Shown here piece by piece: positions 47,811 through 57,918 of a DNA stretch of 64,000 nt. Every line of letters starts with the position of its first letter. Positions within the stretch are counted from its first letter, which is position 1. The position numbers and the translations under genes were made by a program. Origin of the DNA: Euborellia annulipes (lineage: Eukaryota > Arthropoda > Insecta > Dermaptera > Anisolabididae); contig JAKCPI010012726.1 in NCBI GenBank assembly GCA_023213315.1, positions 1 through 64,000 on the forward strand, given 5' to 3'. Under the pieces are notes generated by a model. It was not told the DNA's origin, ran no database searches, and saw nothing but the letters and a program-made list of their open reading frames with translations.

Positions 47811-49644
47811 AAACTTTGAATCACTTGTCCAATCAATGCAAGTAGTTTCATCGTATGATCCATGGAAAACTTTAACAAGATAAAAACCATTTCTTGGTCC
47901 TGTTAAGGCATCAGGAGATTGATAGACCATCACTGAAAAAATAAAAATAAATAATTCTCCTTATTTGATTCATATTTTATCAATCAATTCAATTATATAT
48001 AGTGGAAGAGAGCAAGTACAAGTGCACCAAATAAAGAGAGCCTTTGGATGTCTAAATCCCGAACAGGAGACGTTTCGGACAAAATTTTATTCAATCCTTG
48101 TAGGCTTATAAACTAATTAGGCACAAAGTTGTCATTGTTGTTGCTGCACAAATTTTTTCACATGTATATTTTTCTATTTTTTTTTTAACACACTTTTTTC
48201 TCGATCACACTCACACAAACATTCACACAGTCTTTTCGGCAACTCAGGCCAATAGACCATATTTGGTATTCAAATGGCTTAAATAAAATTATCGGACTGC
48301 CTGGCAAGGGGGATAAGGGGGTAAGGTAATTACCCCCCCCCGAGATTCGAAAAAATACCTTTTTTCGCAAAAAAATTTATTTTTAATGTAAAATTTTTAA
48401 AATTAATACTTAAAAATTTGATGTGTATTTATATTCTGGCAAACAAGTACAGAATGCGCTTTTAAATTACCGAAATTAAAAAAATAGTGTGCTGTGCGAC
48501 GGGTCACACCAGATTACCCCCCCCGAGAAACACCTCTGGATCCGCCCTGCTGCCTGGGGTCCAAACCCGCGACTCTTAGTATACGAGGCTAGCAAGCTAA
48601 CCAATACAGCAAGCCCGAGGGCGTATATTTTTCTATAAAAACACTTGGCTCTCTGTATTTGCTGCACCCGAACTTGCTCTCTTCCATTCCATAACATCAA
48701 CAGCAACTTTTCTTCAGCTTACAGAATTATATATATATAAATATTAAATATTAGAAATATGAGTAAATCTGCATAAAAGGCCTCAAATGGAAGGGAACGT
48801 GGCTTGTGTTTTGTCAATGGTGTCATTTCGATTCGGTCCTAAACCATACAGTTCGAGATGTTGATTGCCGGTCCCAGGGGCCACGCTCTATTCTACTCAA
48901 GGCCTTGTCTACAGATCGGCCAAAATATCAATTTTTCTTACCGCAATTTTCTTTACAAACGGCAAAATATTTTCCATCAGGACTATAGCTTACATAATGT
49001 ATTGGTCTTTTATAATCAAATTTATGAATAACCGTTTTAGTGATCATATTAATTAAGTCGGCATGCCCTCCTGAAAAAAAAAAAAATTAAAATATAAAAA
49101 CAATTATTTTATGGTTTCAAATGTCTATATTATAAATATTTGGTGATTTAATAGCTTGTGGGTAATAAAGTGGATTAAATAAAGACTCAAGCTGTGAGTT
49201 TTTAATAAATAATCTGATGAAAATCCAAATAATATGAGAATTAATATTGCATTTCAATGTAGATATGAAAATCAAATAAAGACTTACTTTCATTAATTGC
49301 TAAAAGAATATTTCCATTTGGCGATAGTTCGAGACATGTATAATTAAAACAACTTTCTATAGGAAGCGTTGATGTTTTGTTACTGAAAAAAATGATAATT
49401 TTAATTGATTTCTTATATTGCCTCCTCCCTGCATTTATAATTTACTTACTTTTTTAGGTCATAAATGCTTATCCTATTTCCAACTGGGCTGATCACAGAA
49501 AAACCATCGCTTGAGAAAACTAAATTTCCCTTTCTATATACAGTACCCAAAAGGTTAGCAAACTGAAATAAATATTTCAATTTAATAAGAGGACATATTT
49601 TATAATATTGTAATAAATATAAATACCTTAAATGAGTATTTCAT
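47811..49644 (-). CDS. PWP2: PWP2 homolog (periodic tryptophan protein 2), first five coding exons
   Basis: WD40-repeat protein of the U3 snoRNP/SSU processome (UTP-B), needed in the nucleolus for 18S rRNA maturation. Coding exons on the minus strand: 49627-49644 (ATG, MKYSFK), 49450-49562, 49288-49382, 48942-49070 and 47811-47932. All have GT donors and AG acceptors, and phases join without frameshift into 159 residues. Hallmarks: NLLGTVYRKGNLVFSSDG, ISPVGNRISIYDLK, the split NNK junction, SPNGNILLAINE, YSPDGKYFAV and YDETTCIDWTSDS, all in family order. Family proteins are usually around 850-920 residues, so only the N-terminal beta-propeller start is here. No exon 6 (expected to continue with a VGSKD-like stretch) was found at lower coordinates; long introns, a gap or truncation are all possible. 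Intron 4 carries a SINE with a nested hAT MITE. Divergent from the V-ATPase gene. Confidence 0.9.
48187..48622 (-). mobile_element. SINE family T, copy 5, in PWP2 intron 4, split by a hAT MITE
   Basis: Reverse orientation: GT-tail complement (ACACTCACAC), CTTTTCGGCAACTCAGGCC, part of the hairpin, then after an insertion (48305-48549) the box B complement (GGTCCAAACCCGCGACTC) and the head ending GCCCGAGGGC. The two halves fit together at the duplicated word CTGCCTGG. Confidence 0.85.
48305..48549. mobile_element. hAT MITE inserted into the SINE
   Basis: 245 bp flanked by the 8-bp duplication CTGCCTGG (48297-48304 and 48550-48557), which occurs once in uninterrupted SINE copies as part of ACTGCCTGGGATCC. 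The ends CAAGGGGGAT and ATCCGCCCTG are imperfectly inverted. It contains a repeat B head scrap (TGTGCTGTGCGACGGGTCAC) and C-runs near both ends. Confidence 0.85.
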
Positions 49645-49865
49645 CTTTACGAATAAATTATTCAATGGTGAAGAAATAAAATAAAATAAACTACTCTAAA
49701 GCAAACACGTGAGTTAAGTAAAGCATGTTTTTTACTTGACACATGGAGAAATAGATATGCAAGCCCATCAATGTTGAAATATGGCACAAAAATCCAACTA
49801 ACTCCGAGACCTGCCAGAAGGGCGCACTAGTGCCATAATCAGCCAGGGCGCTTTATTTTAAAAAT

Positions 49866-50000
49866 CGGGCTTGGCGTATTTGCTAGCGCACCTACCTTGT
49901 ATAGCAAGGGTCGAGGGTTCGGATCCTAGGCATTCCTATGATTTTATTTAAGCCATTTGGGTACCGAATGGCTGAATGGGAAAGTGTTAAAAAAAATTAT
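49866..50000 (+). mobile_element. SINE family T, copy 6
   Basis: Head of the GGGCTTGGCGTATTTGCTAG subtype with box B GGGTTCGGATCC, the AAGCCATTTGGGTACC hairpin, and then an abrupt jump to GGGAAAGTGTTAAAAAAA, i.e. the middle is deleted. A second hairpin of the same type is at about 50064-50093. It lies between the divergent PWP2 and V-ATPase genes. Confidence 0.78.
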
Positions 50001-50550
50001 TTTTCCAGCTGACTCGGGCCCGCCTGAGGCGTACCCTCGCCTTTTCTTTATAATTTTTTAAGTCATTTGGTATCCAAATGGCTTTTTCTTTATTATAATT
50101 ATTACTATATTCCAATCCAGTGCCTGCTTGAGGATTTGTTTACATTCATAGAATAGACAAATGCAAAGAATATATAAATTTCTCTATGAGAGAAATCATA
50201 ACTTTAAGAATAAATAACTCAAAAAGTTATAGGAATTTTAGGATGAAAATAATTTTCCTCTTATCCCTAGAAGCTCCTAAAAAATTTCGTTTCAAAATTC
50301 CAACGGGAAGTTGCCTAAATAGAGCGTGACAGCCGGACAGACAGACAGACGGACATTAGCGAATATATATATATATAGATATTTGAAAGTAGTTAATATT
50401 TGTTAATTAATTTCTGAAACAAAAATTGTTTGCAAGTTGACATTTTCTAAACTGTTTCCAAATGTTCCAAATACAGGGGGGAACTAACACTAGCGCGCCC
50501 AAGTGGCCAGTCCTTCAAACATAGCGATGCTAGCGTTAAAGTGGGTGATC

Positions 50551-50795
50551 TTTTTTTTTAACATTCACACTTTTTTCCCATTCACACTCACACTCGCGCC
50601 ACACACATACACAAAGTCTTTTCGGCAGCTCAGGCCATATAAGACTTTACGATAACCCTTTTTTATTAAATAAGATATATTTATTGGGGTATTCTTATTT
50701 AATCCATCTCCAAATCCAAATGGCTTAAATAAAATCATCGTCAAACTGTCTGGGATCAGAACCCGCGACCCTTGGTATAGAAGGCAGGCGCGCTA
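50551..50795 (-). mobile_element. SINE family T, copy 7
   Basis: Reverse copy: T-run, ACATTCACAC tract, GTCTTTTCGGCAGCTCAGGC, CATATAAGACTTTACGATA, the hairpin remnant, box B complement (AGAACCCGCGACCC), ending near GGCAGGCGCGCTAA where the head is truncated. Confidence 0.85.
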
Positions 50796-51039
50796 AAGTG
50801 TGTGCTTTGGCAAACGTGTGTGAGTCAAGTTTTGAACTGTCAAATCTTGTGAGTTTACTTGACAGATGAAAAATTAAAATGTCCACTTAAGTCAAAACAA
50901 ATACTAAAATAAAAAAATTAAAAATCTCATTGAAAAATATTTTTTAATTAAAGTAAAACAAAAATTAATTAAATATTTAATTTAAAATATAGAATGAAGA
51001 ATAATGAAATTAAGTTAATTTAAAATTAAATTGTATTCG

Positions 51040-51323
51040 GTGGTTCTCAAGTCCACGAGATCTTTACGTCACGTTGAGGTTGACTTTGAGGTTTTCTCAT
51101 CTCACCTCTGATTGGCCGATGAGCGTCCGCTCTGTAGCATTTGGCCCAATCACTAACGCGCTTATTGAGACGGCGCAGCTGAAAGTTTGTTCACATCACA
51201 TGACCGATGCACTGAGTAAGCCATATTTGCCAGGCCTCCTTCTAGTAGGCGAACGTCAGTGTGTCAAGATTCATCGACTAATCTATTAAAAAGAACCTGT
51301 AAATACTCGAAAAATATATCAAA
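51040..51323 (+). promoter_or_regulatory. V-ATPase c promoter and 5' UTR region
   Basis: A less AT-rich patch directly upstream of the ATG. Visible sites: TTACGTCAC (CRE/ATF-like, 51065-51073), inverted CCAAT (ATTGG, 51111-51115), direct CCAAT (51146-51150), TCACATGA M-box/E-box (51196-51203), and an arthropod-type initiator TCAGT (51256-51260), which would give a 5' UTR of about 66 nt. No TATA box at a suitable distance. The site assignments are by consensus only. Confidence 0.55.
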
Positions 51324-53298
51324 ATGAGTGATAAAGTGCCCACACCCGCTTCCCCTGTGTATGGTCCCTTTTTTGGGACGATGGGTGCAGCATCTGCAAT
51401 TATTTTTAGCGGTAAGCGAAAAGATTTTACAACCCTCTATTGATTGAACATGACGATCTCTCACACCCCTCGAGAGAGGCTTTTTTAACCCTCACATTGA
51501 TTTTTTTTTATTTTCCTTATTAAATTCACAATCATAAATTTAATATTTTTAAAACTTATTTATTAATTTAGTAATAATAATGAAAATAAAAAAAATCCAA
51601 TTATTATTTTATTATACTAATTGTTAAGAAAGCATATTGTTGCTTGAATTTAATCAATTATTAAATTTGTTTAGTCAATTTTATGATAAATACTCAAATA
51701 TTACTTTGAAATTCTTATTTCAACAAAATCAATATGTGAAGTAAGTTTGAAAATTTAATTTTCCATAACGAAATATTATAATAATGGTAATTAATTTTAT
51801 TTTAATTGCCTCTATCGTTAAATGGTATCGAATAAATGAGCGAGTCGCAAGTCGTCGGACGTCGGCAGGAGGAAATCGTGGGTCATGTGCTTGACCTGAT
51901 TCCGCGATGGCACCACCCAAAAGCTTTATTTTTTATTTAATCTCCCCTTTTTCGTTTATCAAATACTATAATATCAATTAGTTTTAATATTATAATAAAT
52001 AATTAGCTGCTTGATGATTCAGCGACCGGAATCCTCACTGAATTTACCCATGGAGCTTTCGTGCTCTTAGTCACCTGATCTTTGATCAGAACAATTTCTT
52101 ATTCTTTTTTCCTCACCAATTTCCTTTTTTTTACTTTTTTTTTTTAAATTCTCATTTAATTTATAATTCTTTTAACAAAATTTAGTTTAGTTGAGGAAAT
52201 TTCTTATTATCATTTATTAAATGAAAAATTCAAATCATGTGAGCTGTTTTCAAGGCTATCACGTTTACCTCAATCACATGGTACTTTCTTTTTTTTTTAT
52301 TATATTTCTCTTAAAAAAAAAAAAATAAAAACAATCAATTATTAGAAACAATAACTATTCTCCGTATCAAAAATAAAATGGGCGGTGATTAATGTTCAAC
52401 TTTTGAATAAAATCAATATAATCTTAAGTCTATAATTCTTTTTCAAAAAAAAAAAAATATTAAATTCTTATTACACCCCTAGATGGATAATCGGTTGTGG
52501 CTGTTAATTTTTTCCCTATTTAAGAGATGACATCTTCGATTAACATGTTTCCTTTTTGTATTTGTTTCCTTGCAGCGCTGGGTGCGGCATACGGAACGGC
52601 CAAATCGGGCACGGGCATTGCAGCAATGTCCGTGATGAGGCCAGAGCTCATCATGAAATCCATTATTCCAGTTGTCATGGCGGGTATTATCGCCATTTAC
52701 GGCCTGGTCGTCGCTGTCCTCATAGCCGGCCAAATTACAGAAATCCCCGAATATACACTTTACAAGTAAGTTTCAAAAAAAAAAATCAATTAATTTTGTT
52801 TTTTTTTTTCTTCAAAAGGAAATAGGTTTTATTTTACTTAGAAGGATATTAATTAAATCACATGAAACTTATTTTATTTATTTGCTTTAAGATAAAACTA
52901 GTTCAAGAGATATGACGTAACGACAGAAAAAGAATTAAAATCATTTAAAGTGTTTTTTTTTTATTATGATTTTTCTTATTTAATTCAAACAATTGAGTTA
53001 TTATTTTCTATCTATTTTTATTAGAGTGAGGAGATTTTTGATATTTAATTTGTTTGTTTTTTTTTTCTCCCTTTATCCTAAACATAGGGGCTTTACTCAC
53101 TTGGGTGCTGGATTATCTGTGGGCCTGAGCGGTTTAGCCGCTGGCTTCGCAATCGGAATCGTAGGCGATGCCGGTGTTCGTGGTACAGCTCAGCAGCCTC
53201 GTCTTTTCGTAGGAATGATTCTTATTCTCATTTTCGCCGAGGTCTTGGGTCTTTACGGTCTCATCGTTGCCATTTATCTGTACTCGATGAGTCCATAG
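51324..53298 (+). CDS. V-type proton ATPase 16 kDa proteolipid subunit c
   Basis: Membrane rotor (c-ring) subunit of the V0 sector that carries protons across lysosomal, endosomal and secretory membranes. Three exons: 51324-51411, 52576-52765 and 53088-53298. GT/AG borders are all canonical (GTAAGC, GTAAGT; TTGCAG, CATAG) and the joined frame encodes 162 residues, normal for the family (about 155-160). Four membrane helices are visible, roughly residues 16-38, 59-81, 98-122 and 132-158. The proton-carrying glutamate is E144 in [11 protein letters not shown]. Other family marks: [37 protein letters not shown] and [19 protein letters not shown]. The first ATG in good context (AAAATGA) is used. 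Expected to be broadly expressed; M-box sites in promoter and introns hint at MiT/TFE control. The longer overlapping frames around exons 2 and 3 are intron read-through. Confidence 0.97.
52235..52281. promoter_or_regulatory. Intron 1 M-box cluster
   Basis: TCATGTGA (perfect M-box, minus sense) at 52235-52242 and TCACATGG (one mismatch) at 52274-52281, inside intron 1 of the V-ATPase c gene. A further one-mismatch site TCATGTGC is at 51893-51900 in a GC-richer patch of the same intron. Function inferred only. Confidence 0.45.
52858..52865. promoter_or_regulatory. Intron 2 M-box
   Basis: Perfect TCACATGA in intron 2 of the V-ATPase c gene, the third perfect match in this gene region. Confidence 0.4.
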
Positions 53299-53640
53299 AC
53301 AAATTAAATTAAAAATAACATCCTCCACATTAAAACAAAACAAAACAAAAAAAAAAAGAAAAATGAAAAAAAAAATGCCCCATTGCAATATTTACAAGCG
53401 TTTCCATCGTTTTCATGTGCAAAAAAAAAGATAAATATATATAAGAGAAAAAAAAAAAAATTGTGGATGTCTTCTTATAGTGATTATTATAAAAACAAAA
53501 ATCACTTCAGCAGATTTCCACTTAGGCCAGCAACTTCATTTGTAAAATAATTTTTCATAGTCTAGGCTGGAAAATAAAAAAAAATATATATATATTTGGC
53601 ATCATTCAACCGAAAAAAAAATAAAGTATTGTAGCACAAT
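53299..53640 (+). other. V-ATPase c 3' UTR with candidate poly(A) signal
   Basis: The A-rich sequence following the stop codon contains AATAAA at 53620-53625, the first well-placed canonical signal, so the transcript may end about 15-30 bases later. Other AATAAA words further down are common by chance in this AT-rich DNA. Confidence 0.45.
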
Positions 53641-55398
53641 TTCTATAAATGAACAAAAAGAAAAAAACGAGCTGCGATGAATTGTATTATAATCATGTTC
53701 CTCTTAATAGATTTGTGTTGATTTGAAGTTATGCTTTGCCTTTCTCCAAAGACATATCACATGTCAAAAAAACGTATCTTCGAATTTTTAAATCATTTTA
53801 AATAATTTATTTAGTGTTTTTTTATTTATAATATATATATATAGTATATATATATTTTTTAAAGAAATTTTCTGTTTTTTGTACAGTTTTTTATATTTAT
53901 ATATACAAACAAACAAACATTGGCATGTATTTAAATATTTTTTGCAAACTCTTTGAGCCAACACAATTTCATTAAAGGAACTGGAGCTCGCTATTTCACG
54001 AGTGACAGCTGTATAATTATATATTATAAAAATATAAATAAACAAAATATAATATATATATATATATAAATAAAGACAGACTTTAAAACGATGAAATCAT
54101 AAAAAAAAAGCTCGAGTTCTAGTTAATAATGCGAGTAGTATTGTAAATTAGTCCGTAGATAAAAAAAAAAAATCATTTCATTGTGAGATTGTTTAAATAA
54201 AAAAAAAAAAAATAATAATAATAATAAAAAAAAAAAAATCTGGGAAAAGGGAAGCATCAAGTTGGGAACATTCCATTTTTTCTGCCAATGTTAATATAAT
54301 ATATTAGAGTGCGATTCATCAATTAATATATCAGTTAAATATTATATATATATATATTTGAAATAAAATAATATCTTTTTAAGTTGTTTATGGATTTGAG
54401 AGCTTAAAAGAAAATAAATAGCTTTGTTGTTGGATAATGTATGACGGATATGGGGCCCAAATTAGAAAAAAAAAATAAATAACTACACTTTCACAGTATT
54501 TGCGAGTCCATTAGAGGGATGAATAAATAAAGAAATTAATTAATTTTGTTGATTTTTTGTAAATTATAATAGATGTTGTAAAGTGTGTACATTCAATATT
54601 ACAAATTAAATGGATGTAATTAATTAATTTAGCGGGCCAAATGTGATCATCCTGTATATTTGCCCTGATATAGCTTTTAAGATATATATATATATATATA
54701 AAAAGAAAACCAACACACAATAGGATCTTACTATATTCAATTAATAATAATAATATTAATAAATCAACTTTCACACTATTATTGTATAAAAATTGTTATT
54801 TTATTTTAAATTGGGTTGGGCATGTTCTTCCAAAAAAAAAAAAAAAAAAATTCAAAACCATATAATATATATATATAATCTCTATATATATAAACCTTTT
54901 GGATTGTTATACCTAACTCAGTGTTTTTACCCTTCAAACCTCTTCTATACTTCATCAACCCACCCAATCATTTTAGTGTAATTAAGAAAATATATCTATT
55001 GGTGTGATGTGATAAACATCTCTTTCGTAGAACAAACAACAACAACAACCATTGTACCACAAATTTCCTAGTTGACCGGTGTATGCCCGTTTTAGTGATT
55101 GTTTGAATGAGTCCTGGTGGAAAAATAAACACAATTGTATGTTAAATTATCAAGTTTATTATTATTTTTTTTTTTAATCACAACACCTATTTTTAAAATA
55201 ATTCCCCCTTTTCAAATAAGTTTAGTAGGATTTCGATTATCCATCTAAATCCCAGGCCATTAAAGATAGAATATCCATTCCTTAACTGCCCTCAGGACAG
55301 AGTTTTATCTTTTGCGGATTTTGGATCGTCAAAGCAAACAAGTTTTTTTTTTTTTTTATTTAAGCTTGGAGTTTATCAATGTTAATGTTGACAGACGG
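53641..55398. other. AT-rich non-coding stretch
   Basis: Many TA microsatellite runs (about 53831-53855, 54050-54070, 54341-54358, 54680-54702). No gene recognised. Confidence 0.55.
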
Positions 55399-55731
55399 TT
55401 AGAGGCGCAAAGATATTGTTCTGTGTGTATTCCCTGCTTTTGTAGTGATGCTCCTCATAAATCCATCCATCTTGCTCTTTATTAATTTAGAAATAATTTT
55501 GCTATTCAATTCAGGAGAAAAAATATATTTTGTGACTGGCCGTTTGGAGTGAAACCCGGGATCTCCAGCATTCTTCCTTTGCACAAAGCCAACCAATCCT
55601 AGATCGCTCTTAAATCCGAGTTCAACTTCAAATAAGAATTTTCTACATCTCAATGAATGGATAATCGCAAATTCTACTTGCTCGGTTTTCTTGTTTCTTC
55701 TTTCTATTTTCCATTTCAACGATTGAGTCAT
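55399..55731 (-). CDS. Hypothetical 110-residue basic protein
   Basis: An intronless frame starting at an ATG in good context (AAAATGACT). Its translation is not low complexity: it begins MTQSLKWKIERRNKKTEQVE, includes LGFKSDLGLVGFVQRKNAGD and ends KAGNTHRTISLRL. It is Lys/Arg-rich (predicted basic), with no signal peptide or membrane segment. Codon choice resembles the PWP2 exons and the GC content is above the flanks. An AATAAA immediately followed by an A-run lies about 40-50 bp downstream on the coding strand (55345-55359), which fits either a genuine poly(A) site or a retroposed copy. I do not recognise the family. Confidence 0.5.
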   Translation of the reverse strand: MTQSLKWKIERRNKKTEQVEFAIIHSLRCRKFLFEVELGFKSDLGLVGFVQRKNAGDPGFHSKRPVTKYIFSPELNSKIISKLIKSKMDGFMRSITTKAGNTHRTISLRL

Positions 55732-57296
55732 TTTTATTAATTCTAAAAATTAACACCTAAAAAAAAAGACATCTTATAATATGGCTCTAATTTTCATTTG
55801 ATTTTCTTTTTTATTTGTGAGGTCCTATATGCATTGTATACTAAAATGTAAAATAAATATAGTATTAATTATTATTCTTATTATTAAATAGGGAATCTTC
55901 TGTGGGAAAAATGTTAGTGTCAAGGATCTTGCTCCTCATTTATTTTGATTCTTTTTGTTTCTTTCTTTCTCTCTTATTTTGATTTTAATTTAATCTTCAT
56001 CCCTTGGAAGAATTCTTTGTGTATATAGAATAAAAGAGAAGTAAAAAAAAAATATTTTTTTTTATTCTTTCTTGGATAAAATATTTATCCAACATCTTTT
56101 TCCTACTTTAAAAATTTTCCTTTATATTTCTTATGAAATATGAATCATCATACCTACTTTGAATCTTGTTTTCTCTCCTAGTTTGTTTTTTTTGTCCATT
56201 CATCTCCCTCTTAATTTTCCTGCGTATTATTTTATGATTTTTATTTCAGATTTTAGTGATAATATTCAAATCACACACTCCCATAGAGCCGTTAAACGAT
56301 AAGAGTCCTCTCTCCCACTCGATTATCGGATGATAATAATGTGATTGCGTGATGATCTCTCAAGGAGAAAAGAAAAATATCTAGAATAAATATATATAAC
56401 CAAGTCCAAAGATATAATTTTCAACCATCATTTCAGTTGTTCGTATTCCAAAGAAAATTTGAATAAAATGGCAAAGCTACCCTTTCGATTTTGATTATCT
56501 TTTACTCAGGCATATTGGCAAAATTTATTTTATTTAATCAATTGTCTTTCTCTCACAATGCAAATATAAATTGTATAGTTGTGATATGACCAAATTTTCT
56601 GTTCAAAAATAAAAAGTCTCTCAATTTCAAAATAACAAAATTTCTTTTTTAATTTGGAGAATATTTTATTGCTAGGTCAATTAGACCAATTTATTTAAAC
56701 GCTTAATAAGGTTTAATTTCTTCTTGTGATTAGCATTTAAACAAAATGAAAGAGATGAAATGATTCCTTAAAATAGTCAAAAACAAAACGAATACAAGAA
56801 AAAGAGGAATTTTATTTCAAGTTGACTTTTGAATAACAATTCAAAATTGAATTTATAAAATTTTTTGAAAAAATCATATGATTTTCACAACAGGGAAAAA
56901 GTTAAAATGATATGAATTTTGAATAATAAATTTAATTCAGTGGGCTGTAGTTCTATGTTGTGACAATATTTGTTGGGGGGTTTGTTTTCTATGTGACTAA
57001 CTGTGACATGGGGGGGGGGACTAAAAAATCGTGCACTTCGGGTAAATAAACGGGGGATCCCGATAGGAATTTCAAATAATAATATAAAAAGAAAAAAATT
57101 TTATAAAAAAGAATTTTTTGATGTTTTTGATATACATATAATGTGATTGTTTTTTTGTTTTTTTTTGTCTTGTGCCAGCACTCTTGTTGTAATATGTTGT
57201 TGTTTTGCAGCTGTTTTTCTGATGTTGGTTTTGGCGCTATGTATATGTGCACTAGGGGTATGACTTTTCGACTTCTTTTTTCCAAAATGATTCACT
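55732..57296. other. AT-rich non-coding stretch
   Basis: No exon, RNA gene or transposon boundary recognised. A G-run near 57009 sits just upstream of the MITE region. The frames at 56989-57571 are translations of low-complexity and MITE sequence. Confidence 0.5.
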
Positions 57297-57484
57297 CCAT
57301 AGGCATGGGCGTAACTAGGGGTACCGGGAGGGGGCGGCCCCACCCAGAAGACTCGTGCCCCCCCCCCCCCCCAGAAAGCTCCCGGCCCCAAGAAAAATTG
57401 AGAAAATATCGGGCTTTCTAAGCCCCCTGGAGGATAGCTGGTCCCATGGCCCCCCCTCCACCCAAATTCTCTAGTTACCACCCA
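57297..57484. mobile_element. MITE with GGGCGTAACTAG ends
   Basis: Bounded by GGGCGTAACTAGGGG at the left and its imperfect complement (CTCTAGTTACCACCC) at the right. Its right half matches, in reverse, the left half of the MITE at 62003-62137 (GGGACCAGC, ATCCTCC, CTCAATTTTTCTT). It contains a C-run of about 16. Likely hAT-like or a foldback; no clean duplication. Confidence 0.65.
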
Positions 57485-57549
57485 ATTGAAAGGAGCCTTC
57501 ATCAACGTTAAAATTAAAGAAACAGGGACGACATGAAGTTTCTGAATAA

Positions 57550-57918
57550 TCTCACTCGTGTTTTCCGCCACTTCGCTACTTCGCTGAGTGTAATGAAATC
57601 CCCTTCGTCAAGTTTCAACAAATTCCAAAGATCAGCAATGCACGCTGGACCTCTCGTGCCATTCTAGCTCTTCTTGCGTTTATTCTGAAATCCGTAACAG
57701 GTTTGGTAAAATTTGTTCATTCATTTACTAATGGGCTGATCATTAATTCAGCAGCTAATGGTTTCGCGTTAAAGATTTTGATCAACTATCTGCAGCTCTG
57801 AATAGCAGGGCTCAATTGCTTGAAAACCCACTGGAAAATAGATGAATTTCCAATCACCATTGCCCGAAGCGTCCAATCTTGTGAGCGTGCGGTGCAATCA
57901 AAGATATGGAAGAATTAA
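57550..57918 (+). pseudogene. Relic of a repeat-associated arthropod protein family, one internal stop
   Basis: One continuous frame from 57550 to TAA at 57916-57918 with a single internal TGA at 57799. It reads YFAECNEIPFVKFQQIPKIS, NARWTSRAILALLAFIL, and after the stop GLNCLKTHWKIDEFPITIAR then SVQSCERAVQ. The (S)NARWxSRAIxALLAFIL ... HWK ... IxRSxQxxERAV pattern recurs in many arthropod genomes in multicopy, transposon-like genes; this is from memory and unnamed. No start codon region or complete domain is left, so it is a decayed fragment. Confidence 0.5.

Noticed and set aside
52479..52825. Overlapping frames around V-ATPase exon 2
   Set aside because: One is the intron-extended true frame; the others are out-of-frame or antisense shadows of the conserved exon.
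52993..53298. A separate 101-residue protein starting within V-ATPase intron 2
   Set aside because: The frame is exon 3 extended backwards into intron sequence; the CATAG acceptor at 53087 and family alignment fix the true exon start at 53088.
56989..57571. Overlapping minus-strand frames of 98 and 156 residues
   Set aside because: Translations of a G/C-run MITE and flanking low-complexity DNA; Gly/Pro-rich with no motif.
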